A DNA stretch of 6,359 bases from Syntrophomonadaceae bacterium. Lineage in GTDB: Bacteria; Bacillota; Dethiobacteria; DTU022. Below, piece after piece: positions 1 to 5,953 of this stretch. The notes below the pieces were generated by a model. It saw only the letters and a list, made by a program, of their open reading frames with translations. It had not been told where the DNA came from and searched no databases. The first letter of the stretch is position 1, and each line of letters begins with the position of its first letter. Location: NCBI GenBank assembly GCA_007136055.1, contig SLHT01000091.1:1-6359 (forward strand), read 5' to 3'. The position numbers and the translations under genes are program-made.

Positions 1-277
1 AATTTTTCCAGACAGCGCTCTGTCGCAAATAAGGGCCTGGGGTTTGAAATAATATCCGCTCCCCACCACACCGCTAATTAGTGATTGTTAATTAGAAATT
101 AGAAAGAACAACACTAAAAGCAACGAACCGCTCTAAACAATGTTTACATATAACCTTCCAATTACCGGCACTTCTAAGCCGCTCGCTTTACGATCGTTTA
201 AAATTTAAATTAAATGAATTCACTCTTTCAGGTTTGTCATCTATTAACTTCAATAAACATAATACGTTAACAGGACC
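1..277. other. AT-rich intergenic region, no supported gene
   Basis: This stretch lies downstream of the UPF0182 gene. It is clearly richer in A and T than the coding parts, with repeated ATTAG/TTAAAT-like words around 75-110 and 200-220. I see no T-tailed hairpin that would end the UPF0182 transcript; small stems occur (GACAG/CTGTC at 11-24, TGGGG/CCCCA at 38-65, CGGC/GCCG near 168-183) but none has a U-run. On the minus strand the last 70 or so bases to the left edge are open in all three frames, so the start of another leftward gene cannot be excluded, but no start codon with a Shine-Dalgarno site or recognisable protein supports one. Confidence 0.6.
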
Positions 278-3019
278 TCAGGAAGTGAAGCGGGCCAGGT
301 CCGAGAGAATCCGCTCCAGTTCCTGGATTTTTTCACCGTAGCCGGCCCAGTCACCTTCCTTCTGGAGCTGCAGGGCCTCTTCGTATACTTCCTGGGCCTG
401 GCGGATTAAATCGATCAGTTCAGCTTCCAAATCGATCTCTACATCAGGCTCGGGATCATCGAGATCAAAATCATCGGGGATGTCTTCAACCGGTATCTCA
501 TCCGGCAGTTCATCGATTTCACCAAAGAGACGGACCAGGGCCAGATCCAGGGATTCGGCCATGACAACAGTCTCATCAAAGGCCACAATAACCCTGGCCA
601 GTTCAGGCAGGCCGCCTGTATCGGCTTCAAGAAAAATCGGTTCGACGTAAAGCAGGGCATCTTTAATGGGCAGAACCAACAGGTTGCCGCGGATGACCCG
701 GGAACCGACCTGACCCCAGAGAGTAAACTGTTCCGATATTTCTGTGCTCTGGTCGATCCGGTTTTCAATCTGGCTGGGGCCTAGAATCACCCTTTCTCTC
801 GGGAAATTAAAAATTTCAACCTCCCCGTAGTTGGGCTGGTCACAGCGGGCCACCATCCAGGCAATCATGTTATTTCTTGTGTCCGGTGTAAAGGGCAGGA
901 TTAATACATATTCCGGATAATCATAGCCCGGCAGCTGCAGAATAGTGTAATAAGGTTTCATCAACTGTTCCTGACCGAAAGACTGCTCAAAGGGAATGGA
1001 CCAGAGGTCTTCCCTGCTGTAGAACTGGTTTGCGTCAGTGATATGGTAAAGCTGCAATAACCGGGACTGAACTTCAAAGATGTCTTCCGGGTAGCGGATA
1101 TTAGCCATCAAGCTCTCCGGCATCTCTTCCATGGGACTGAACAATTCGGGAAAGATCTTGCTGTAAGTCTGGACCAGCGGATCTTCAGGGTCTGCTATAT
1201 AGTAGTTAACACTCCCGTTGTAAGCATCGATAACAACTTTCACCGAGTTGCGGATATAGTTAATATTGTCGTAGGGGGCAGAATAGGGATACCTGTCGGT
1301 AACAGTGTAGGCATCCTGGATCCAGAACAGCCGGTTGTCATTGATCACGATATAAGGATCACCGTCATAACGGAGGAAGGGAGCAATTTTACGCACGCGC
1401 TCATGAATATTGCGGTCAAAGATAACCCGGCTTTCATTGCTCAGTTCATTGGAAATAAGGATCCTGTATTCGGCAAATCTTAAGGACATTAGGGCCCTGC
1501 GGAAAAATGAATTGAGGGGAATTCCCGCATCACCATCATAGAAGGTAAATTCGTTTTCATCGCCTGCAGTTGCATAATGAAACTCGGGCGTGCTTGTGTT
1601 AATAATCACGTAATCGTTGGTTAACTCACCAAAATAAATCGAGGGGTTTGCAAGTTCTAAGTTTCCAACCGGCGGTATATCTCCGAGGAAGTAACGAGGC
1701 ATCCCTTCTGCAGTTACCTCATTGACAGGCGTCATTGCAACCCCGTAGCCGTGGGTAAACTGCAGTTTCAGGTTTACCCAGGTTTGGGCCTGATCGGCCA
1801 GCCGGCTTTTATCCATTTCCCGGGCAGACACCATAACCTGGCGGTATTCACCATCTACCATATAGCGGTCGATATCGACGTCCACAAAACGGTAATAGGG
1901 GCGAATAGCCTGAAGTTGGTTAAAAGTAGTCAGCAGGGGGCGGTAATCCCAGAGCCGCACATTTTTGATCGTCCCCTCATTAGCCCGCAGATCGTCCCAG
2001 TTCAGCTCCTGGGTAGCAGCGTACTGGCGGGAGGCAAACTGATCAAGTCCGTAAGCAGCACGGGTAAACTCTATGTTATAATCCAGGAATTCCCGCTCAT
2101 AACTAAATTCGTTCGGTTCAACCACAAAACTCTGGATCGCAGCAGGATAAGCCCAGCCTCCAAGTAGCGAAACTCCGATTAAGGCCAGGATCCCGTATAA
2201 GAAAAGGCGGTAGCGGCGCAGGAATATATTGGCCAGGAAAACAAGGGCCAGGACTGCTGCTAAAACCATTAAAACAAAGAGCACGTTGTAATTGGCATTT
2301 AGATCGGTATAACCGGCTCCATATACAACACCCCTTGGCGATAGAACCAGTTCCAACTGGCTAAGCCTGTAATCCCAGGCTTTCAAGCCAAAAATCATGG
2401 CAAGCAGTACCGCCAAATGGCTAATTCCCCTGGCAGGGGGAAGCATCCAACCCTGTTTTCCCTGGGCTGGAGGGTTCATAAGCAGGTAGATCGCAGCAAC
2501 AATAATTAACGATAATACCAGGGCCATCATCAAAAACCCGTAGATAAAACGATAAAAAGGGAGGCCGAAGACATAAAAAGCAACATCAGCGCCAAAAATG
2601 GGGTCGCTGATATTAAAGGGCACCTGGTTAAAAAAGCGCAGGGCTTCCATCCAGAAAGTTCCAACATAACCGGAAAAAACATAGGCCAACACAAGGGATA
2701 TACCCAGAAAATAAAAGGTCAGACGGCGAGGCGTAAAAAAGCGCATGGCGCCTGTGGCCATTAATCTTTCCCGCAGGGCTAAATTGGGAAAACTGAGGAT
2801 ATATTTCTTCGTTAAGATTAGATTAACGAAGAATAAAACAAAAAGAAAGAAAAATCCGCCGATACGCATACCCCACTGGGTAAGGTACTGGGTCCAAAAA
2901 ACCTGCTCTACATCCAGTTCCATGAACCAGAGCAGATCAAGGTAAAAATTTGTTCCGGTTAGCAATATTGAAAACAATACAACAGCACCAATAAAAAACC
3001 ATAAGAAACGACCGCGCAT
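278..3019 (-). CDS. UPF0182 family seven-helix membrane protein with large extracellular domain
   Basis: The 913-residue product matches the UPF0182 (COG1615) family in length and along its whole sequence; the function of the family is not established. Hydrophobic segments lie at about residues 5-22, 48-70, 101-119, 155-181, 196-215, 245-268 and 271-293. Basic loops (71-100, RRYR near 268) point to a cytoplasmic N terminus, which places the roughly 600-residue remainder outside the cell (inference). Family-typical blocks include VEPNEFSYERE just after helix 7, RLWDYRPLL, THGYGVAMTPVNE and LWGQVGSRVIRGN. A strongly acidic linker (about 834-867) leads to a C-terminal helical segment containing EGDWAGYGEKIQELERIL, also typical of the family. 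I chose the ATG at 3019, which has AGGGGGG six bases upstream; an in-frame TTG at 3064 would add 15 residues but has no ribosome site and sits only about 15 bases from the predicted transcript start. The gene has its own promoter and is not tightly joined to deoC. Confidence 0.95.
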   Translation of the reverse strand: MRGRFLWFFIGAVVLFSILLTGTNFYLDLLWFMELDVEQVFWTQYLTQWGMRIGGFFFLFVLFFVNLILTKKYILSFPNLALRERLMATGAMRFFTPRRLTFYFLGISLVLAYVFSGYVGTFWMEALRFFNQVPFNISDPIFGADVAFYVFGLPFYRFIYGFLMMALVLSLIIVAAIYLLMNPPAQGKQGWMLPPARGISHLAVLLAMIFGLKAWDYRLSQLELVLSPRGVVYGAGYTDLNANYNVLFVLMVLAAVLALVFLANIFLRRYRLFLYGILALIGVSLLGGWAYPAAIQSFVVEPNEFSYEREFLDYNIEFTRAAYGLDQFASRQYAATQELNWDDLRANEGTIKNVRLWDYRPLLTTFNQLQAIRPYYRFVDVDIDRYMVDGEYRQVMVSAREMDKSRLADQAQTWVNLKLQFTHGYGVAMTPVNEVTAEGMPRYFLGDIPPVGNLELANPSIYFGELTNDYVIINTSTPEFHYATAGDENEFTFYDGDAGIPLNSFFRRALMSLRFAEYRILISNELSNESRVIFDRNIHERVRKIAPFLRYDGDPYIVINDNRLFWIQDAYTVTDRYPYSAPYDNINYIRNSVKVVIDAYNGSVNYYIADPEDPLVQTYSKIFPELFSPMEEMPESLMANIRYPEDIFEVQSRLLQLYHITDANQFYSREDLWSIPFEQSFGQEQLMKPYYTILQLPGYDYPEYVLILPFTPDTRNNMIAWMVARCDQPNYGEVEIFNFPRERVILGPSQIENRIDQSTEISEQFTLWGQVGSRVIRGNLLVLPIKDALLYVEPIFLEADTGGLPELARVIVAFDETVVMAESLDLALVRLFGEIDELPDEIPVEDIPDDFDLDDPEPDVEIDLEAELIDLIRQAQEVYEEALQLQKEGDWAGYGEKIQELERILSDLARFTS

Positions 3020-3025
3020 AATAAT

Positions 3026-3032
3026 CCCCCCT
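3026..3032 (-). promoter_or_regulatory. Ribosome binding site deciding the UPF0182 start
   Basis: On the minus strand AGGGGGG ends six bases before the ATG at 3019. This supports that ATG over the in-frame TTG 45 bases upstream, which has no purine-rich site in front of it. Confidence 0.75.
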
Positions 3033-3044
3033 GCAAAATAAAAT

Positions 3045-3061
3045 ACCGGTTCTTCACCGGT
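3045..3061 (-). promoter_or_regulatory. Small leader hairpin before the UPF0182 gene
   Basis: ACCGGT, a five-base loop (GAAGA on the minus strand) and ACCGGT form a six-base-pair stem in the untranslated leader, between the predicted transcript start and the ribosome site. It is followed by TATTTTATTTTG, which is U-rich but interrupted by an A. It could be a weak attenuator or an mRNA-stabilising stem, or have no role. The stem is seen in the sequence; any role is a guess. Confidence 0.4.
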
Positions 3062-3085
3062 CAAGTATAATCTTTGTTCATATGT

Positions 3086-3114
3086 ATTTTAGACTACCTT
3101 ATGATCATTGTCAA
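3086..3114 (-). promoter_or_regulatory. Sigma-A type promoter for the UPF0182 gene
   Basis: The minus strand carries a perfect TTGACA (-35, 3109-3114), a 17-base spacer and TAAAAT (-10, 3086-3091, five of six matches). Transcription should begin near 3079, giving a leader of about 60 bases to the ATG at 3019. A second possible element, TGTTATAAT (an extended -10, TATAAT at 3119-3124), lies just upstream but lacks a good -35. Confidence 0.8.
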
Positions 3115-3166
3115 AACAATTATAACAAGCTCCTTCTATTTAACTAATAAAGCACTAGGGCTTAGC

Positions 3167-3823
3167 TCACATTTGATCGTCCTTAACTATGGTTAAACCG
3201 GAGCTGGTCCCAATCCTATTGGCTCCGGCTTCGATCATTTGCCTTGCCTCTTTGGCAGTACGCACTCCTCCCGATGCTTTAACTCCGAGAGCGGATCCAA
3301 CTGTTTCACGCATCAGGTGCAGGTCTGCAATACTTGCCCCACCGGGACCGAAACCGGTTGAAGTCTTCACAAAACCGGCTCCTGCTTCTTTAGCCAGACG
3401 GCAGGCGAGCACTTTATCTTCATTATCAAGCAGTCCTGTTTCAATGATAACTTTAACAGTTTTACCTGCAGCAGCCCTGACCACTGCAGAAACATCATCT
3501 GCCAGGTACTTCGTTTCTCTGCCTTTCAGGGCACCGATATGAATGACCATGTCAATTTCCGCTGCTCCGTTTTCCACTGCCTCGGCAGCTTCAAAAGCTT
3601 TTACAGCTGTTGTCGTCGCCCCGAGGGGAAATCCGACTACGGCACATACTTTTACCCCGCTGCCCTGCAGTGCTGCTGCGGCAGTTTTTACATAAGATGG
3701 GTTGATGCATACAGAGTAGAACTTATACTCGGCTGCCTCCCGACACAGTTTGATAATATCCTGACGGGTCGCTTCCGCTTTTAGCAGGGTATGATCAATA
3801 TAACTGCTCATTTGCTCGGACAC
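3167..3823 (-). CDS. deoC: Deoxyribose-phosphate aldolase
   Basis: This 218-residue class I aldolase reversibly splits 2-deoxy-D-ribose 5-phosphate into glyceraldehyde 3-phosphate and acetaldehyde in the cytoplasm, the last step of deoxynucleoside breakdown. The length fits the short DeoC type of Gram-positive bacteria and thermophiles rather than the roughly 260-residue enterobacterial type. The catalytic set is intact: Lys153 in FVKTSTGF (Schiff base), Lys182 in GVKASGGVRT (proton relay) and Asp91 in EIDMVI, assigned by matching to the known enzyme motifs. IGTSSG at 204-209 is the expected phosphate-binding turn. The start is GTG at 3823, five bases after the pdp stop; AGGTGA overlaps that stop and is well spaced for this GTG, but too far from the ATG four codons later. 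Translation is therefore probably coupled to pdp. No clear T-tailed terminator follows the gene. Confidence 0.97.
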   Translation of the reverse strand: MSEQMSSYIDHTLLKAEATRQDIIKLCREAAEYKFYSVCINPSYVKTAAAALQGSGVKVCAVVGFPLGATTTAVKAFEAAEAVENGAAEIDMVIHIGALKGRETKYLADDVSAVVRAAAGKTVKVIIETGLLDNEDKVLACRLAKEAGAGFVKTSTGFGPGGASIADLHLMRETVGSALGVKASGGVRTAKEARQMIEAGANRIGTSSGLTIVKDDQM

Positions 3824-3828
3824 TCAGC

Positions 3829-3834
3829 TCACCT
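3829..3834 (-). promoter_or_regulatory. Ribosome binding site of deoC overlapping the pdp stop codon
   Basis: AGGTGA on the minus strand contains the TGA stop of pdp and ends five bases before the GTG start of deoC. The arrangement suggests translational coupling and fixes the deoC start at GTG. Confidence 0.7.
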
Positions 3835-5163
3835 ATCTTTCTGATCAATGCGACCTAAAATCAACTGCGGTTTTCCGCAGTTTTCTTTCTGGAACCTGTA
3901 GGCAGAAATAATCTTACCTTCTAGAGATGAAATCAATTCGGCTGATGTGTCACTTCCGGCATGAATTACTGCAAGAGTATCTCCGCTTTCAACCCGGTCC
4001 CCGATTTTCTTTTCCATGGTAATCCCTGCTGCGGGATCGATCAAGGCATCTTTTGTTTCTCTGCCCGCTCCCAGGGCCATTGCCGCCAATCCGATATCCT
4101 CCGCTTTGAGCATGGTTATAAAACCATTTTCTGGGGATTTAACATTTACCCGGTTTTTTGCTTTTGGCAGTAAGCTAACATCTTCTGTTACACCGCCATT
4201 GCCGTGCTGGTTGACGATTAACTCATTAAGCTTCTTAAGGGCTGCTCCATCGCTAATCAACTTTTTCAAAATCGCTTTACCTGAGTCAGGATCAGAAACA
4301 TGCCCCGACAGGAAAACCATTAATCCGCCCAGCATTAGGCACAGTTCTTCTAAATCAGAAGGACCTTCACCACGCAGGGTTAAAATTGCTTCTTCCACCT
4401 CTAAAGCGTTGCCGACTGCCTTGCCAAGCGGTTGTTCCATGCTGGTGATTAGCGCTACGGTTTCACGACCTGCCCCCTTACCGATGTCAACCATTAAGCG
4501 AGCCAAATTGCATGCCTGTTTATAATCTTTTAAAAAGGCACCGCTGCCGCATTTAACATCAAGGACCAGGCTTTCTGCCCCTGCCGCAAGTTTTTTACTC
4601 ATGATACTGGCGGCAATCAAGGGGATGCTGTCTACTGTTGCTGTCACATCACGCAGGGCATAGAACATTTTATCAGCAGGCACTAAATTTTTAGTTTGAC
4701 CGGCCACGGCCACACCTATGTTTTTTGCGGCTGTTACCAGCTCACTCTCTGACAGATCGGTTTTAAAACCGGGAATCGACTCCAGCTTATCCAGCGTACC
4801 CCCTGTATGTCCGAGCCCGCGGCCTGACAGTTTGATCACAGGAATACCGGCAGCAGCAACAAGGGGGGCTAAAACTAATGTGGTTGTATCACCTACCCCA
4901 CCGGTGCTGTGCTTATCTACCCTGGTTCCTGGAATCGCTTCCAATGATATGGTCTCGCCCGAATCGATCATCGCCTCAGTAAGGAAAAGCGCTTCTTCTT
5001 CAGACATGCCTTTGAAGTAAATAGCCATGGCCAGGGCAGACATCTGGTAATCGGGAATAACGCCTTGCACATAACCATCTAAAAGGTATTTAAGCTCCGC
5101 CCTCGAGAGGGCTGAGCCATTGCGTTTTTTTAAAATTAAATCATAGGCTCTAAATTTGATCAC
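3829..5163 (-). CDS. pdp: Pyrimidine-nucleoside phosphorylase
   Basis: The enzyme uses phosphate to split pyrimidine nucleosides into free base and (deoxy)ribose 1-phosphate in the cytoplasm. The 444-residue product has the whole family layout: an N-terminal helical domain (about 1-65), the central phosphate-binding domain and a C-terminal PYNP domain (about 341-420). The family signature SGRGLGHTGGTLDKLE is at 113-128. Phosphate-site residues lie in DKHSTGG (Lys84, Ser86) with Ser113; base-binding residues Arg171, Ser186 and Lys190 fall at the same numbers as in E. coli thymidine phosphorylase. Lys111, just before LSGRG, aligns with the lysine of Bacillus-type enzymes where thymidine phosphorylase has methionine; this favours broad uridine/thymidine specificity over DeoA (inference). 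The gene begins 12 bases after comEA and ends five before deoC, supplying deoxyribose 1-phosphate toward DeoC through a phosphopentomutase not present here. The GTG start is the only standard codon available but is odd (see findings). Confidence 0.95.
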   Translation of the reverse strand: MIKFRAYDLILKKRNGSALSRAELKYLLDGYVQGVIPDYQMSALAMAIYFKGMSEEEALFLTEAMIDSGETISLEAIPGTRVDKHSTGGVGDTTTLVLAPLVAAAGIPVIKLSGRGLGHTGGTLDKLESIPGFKTDLSESELVTAAKNIGVAVAGQTKNLVPADKMFYALRDVTATVDSIPLIAASIMSKKLAAGAESLVLDVKCGSGAFLKDYKQACNLARLMVDIGKGAGRETVALITSMEQPLGKAVGNALEVEEAILTLRGEGPSDLEELCLMLGGLMVFLSGHVSDPDSGKAILKKLISDGAALKKLNELIVNQHGNGGVTEDVSLLPKAKNRVNVKSPENGFITMLKAEDIGLAAMALGAGRETKDALIDPAAGITMEKKIGDRVESGDTLAVIHAGSDTSAELISSLEGKIISAYRFQKENCGKPQLILGRIDQKDR

Positions 5164-5168
5164 CGCCT
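5158..5168 (-). promoter_or_regulatory. Shine-Dalgarno-like sequence overlapping the pdp GTG start
   Basis: The minus strand reads AGGCGGTGATC, one mismatch from the full AGGAGGTGATC complement of the 16S rRNA 3' end. It includes the annotated GTG itself, so it cannot serve that codon at normal spacing. It would suit a start at about 5154, where the codon is TTT. Confidence 0.55.
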
Positions 5169-5175
5169 AATAAGG

Positions 5176-5769
5176 TCAGTAAATTGTGATTTGATCAGCG
5201 ATATTGTTGAAGGTGCTTTCACCGATACCGCTGACATCCATGATTTGATCTAAACTGTTGAAGTAACCATGCTCTTCACGGTAAGCAACTATTTGATTGG
5301 CCCGCACATCACCGATACCCGGTAAAACGGTCAGCTCGGCGGCTGAAGCCCGGTTGATGTTTATTTTACCGCCTGCAGAACCGGAAACTGTCATGGGCAC
5401 AGCAGTTTCACCAATACGGTGGATATAGATTTGTTCACCGTCCAGCAGGGGTCGGGCCTGGTTTATTGCCTCCTGATCAGCATCATCGGAGAACCCGCTG
5501 CCTTTTTCAAGCAATTCATAGACCCTTGACCCGAGAGGCAGCTGATAAACACCCGGGTTATTAACCGCTCCGACCAAATGAACAGTAATCATTTCAGGTT
5601 CAGCAGCTTCGTTTGCTTCTTCACCTGCCCCATGGCCCGCATGGCCAGCCTGAAATATTTCAGGCCCGGGCGCCGAATGATGCACTGCCCGCCATACACC
5701 ACCGCTGATTAAAAGCAGGACCAGTATGCCGAGGATTATTTTTTCCCGTAAATTTGCTTTGTCTTCCAT
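5176..5769 (-). CDS. comEA: ComEA-type DNA-binding competence protein
   Basis: ComEA is a membrane-anchored receptor that binds double-stranded DNA outside the membrane and passes it to the ComEC channel in naturally transformable bacteria. The 197-residue product shows the Gram-positive layout: a short N-terminal cytoplasmic part, one membrane helix at about 11-28, a flexible His/Gly/Glu-rich linker (about 30-58), an SLBB domain (about 60-117, with VHLVGAVNNPGVY) and a ComEA helix-hairpin-helix domain (about 135-197). The two hairpins are LTVLPGIGDVRANQI and IMDVSGIGESTFNNI, both with the expected G-I-G turn, so DNA binding looks intact. The ATG at 5769 has AGGGGG eight bases upstream. The gene is preceded by the terminator of the Asp23 gene and followed 12 bases later by pdp, not by comEC as in the Bacillus late competence operon. 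Competence itself is not proved by ComEA alone, since such proteins occur in many lineages not known to transform. Confidence 0.94.
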   Translation of the reverse strand: MEDKANLREKIILGILVLLLISGGVWRAVHHSAPGPEIFQAGHAGHGAGEEANEAAEPEMITVHLVGAVNNPGVYQLPLGSRVYELLEKGSGFSDDADQEAINQARPLLDGEQIYIHRIGETAVPMTVSGSAGGKININRASAAELTVLPGIGDVRANQIVAYREEHGYFNSLDQIMDVSGIGESTFNNIADQITIY

Positions 5770-5800
5770 TTTCCCGACCCCCTGAAACAGAAGCTTTTTT

Positions 5801-5857
5801 AAAGCGAACTTTAGAATTAAATCTAATCTTAAATAACAAGTTTAGAAAGTTCGCTTT
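5801..5857. repeat. Perfect 12-base inverted repeat in the comEA leader
   Basis: AAAGCGAACTTT at 5801-5812 and its exact complement AAAGTTCGCTTT at 5846-5857 flank a 33-base AT-rich spacer. It lies between the Asp23 terminator and the comEA ribosome site, where the comEA promoter is expected; I find no convincing -35/-10 pair. The arms could be an operator pair, or the base of a leader RNA stem; the long loop makes an ordinary terminator unlikely. A shorter overlapping stem, GCTTT/AAAGC at 5793-5805, could compete with it. Confidence 0.6.
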
Positions 5858-5884
5858 TTCTGTGTCTTTTTCCTGCCTTTGAAC

Positions 5885-5917
5885 AAAAAAACCGGGCCCA
5901 TTTCAGGGCACCGGTTT
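5885..5917 (-). terminator. Intrinsic terminator of the Asp23/Gls24 gene
   Basis: On the minus strand AAACCGG, a bulged T, GCCC, a six-base loop, GGGC and CCGGTTT form an 11-base-pair GC-rich stem that runs into seven T residues (complement of the A-run at 5885-5891). It starts 37 bases after the stop codon of the Asp23-family gene and separates that gene from comEA. Confidence 0.9.
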
Positions 5918-5953
5918 ATATAACCTGTATTTTACTGTTAAAACTTTTTAGTC

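Noticed and set aside
1..75. Start of a further leftward gene or a structured RNA at the left edge
   Set aside because: All three minus frames are open over this short stretch and none has a supported start or recognisable motif; the small stems do not match a known RNA I can identify.
439..768. Minus-strand open frame of 109 codons inside the UPF0182 gene
   Set aside because: It is another frame of the same strand over conserved UPF0182 codons and resembles nothing.
1751..2167. Plus-strand open frame of 138 codons
   Set aside because: It is fully antisense to the well-conserved UPF0182 gene, has no family resemblance and no clear ribosome site.
3130..3166. Terminator after deoC (AAGC/GCTT stem)
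   Set aside because: The stem is only four base pairs and is not followed by a T-run, so it does not qualify as an intrinsic terminator.
3189..3542. Plus-strand open frame of 117 codons
   Set aside because: It is antisense to deoC, whose catalytic residues are intact; no independent support.
4016..4525. Plus-strand open frame of 169 codons
   Set aside because: It lies antisense to pdp and its Ser/Pro-rich composition is what the reverse of a Gly/Ala/Glu-rich enzyme gives.
4718..5020. Plus-strand open frame of 100 codons
   Set aside because: It is antisense to the conserved N-terminal half of pdp, including the family signature; no start signal.
5804..5853. CGAAC and GTTCG words as a LexA (SOS) box in front of comEA
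   Set aside because: The Gram-positive LexA site needs the half-sites four bases apart; here they are 40 bases apart as part of the longer inverted repeat.
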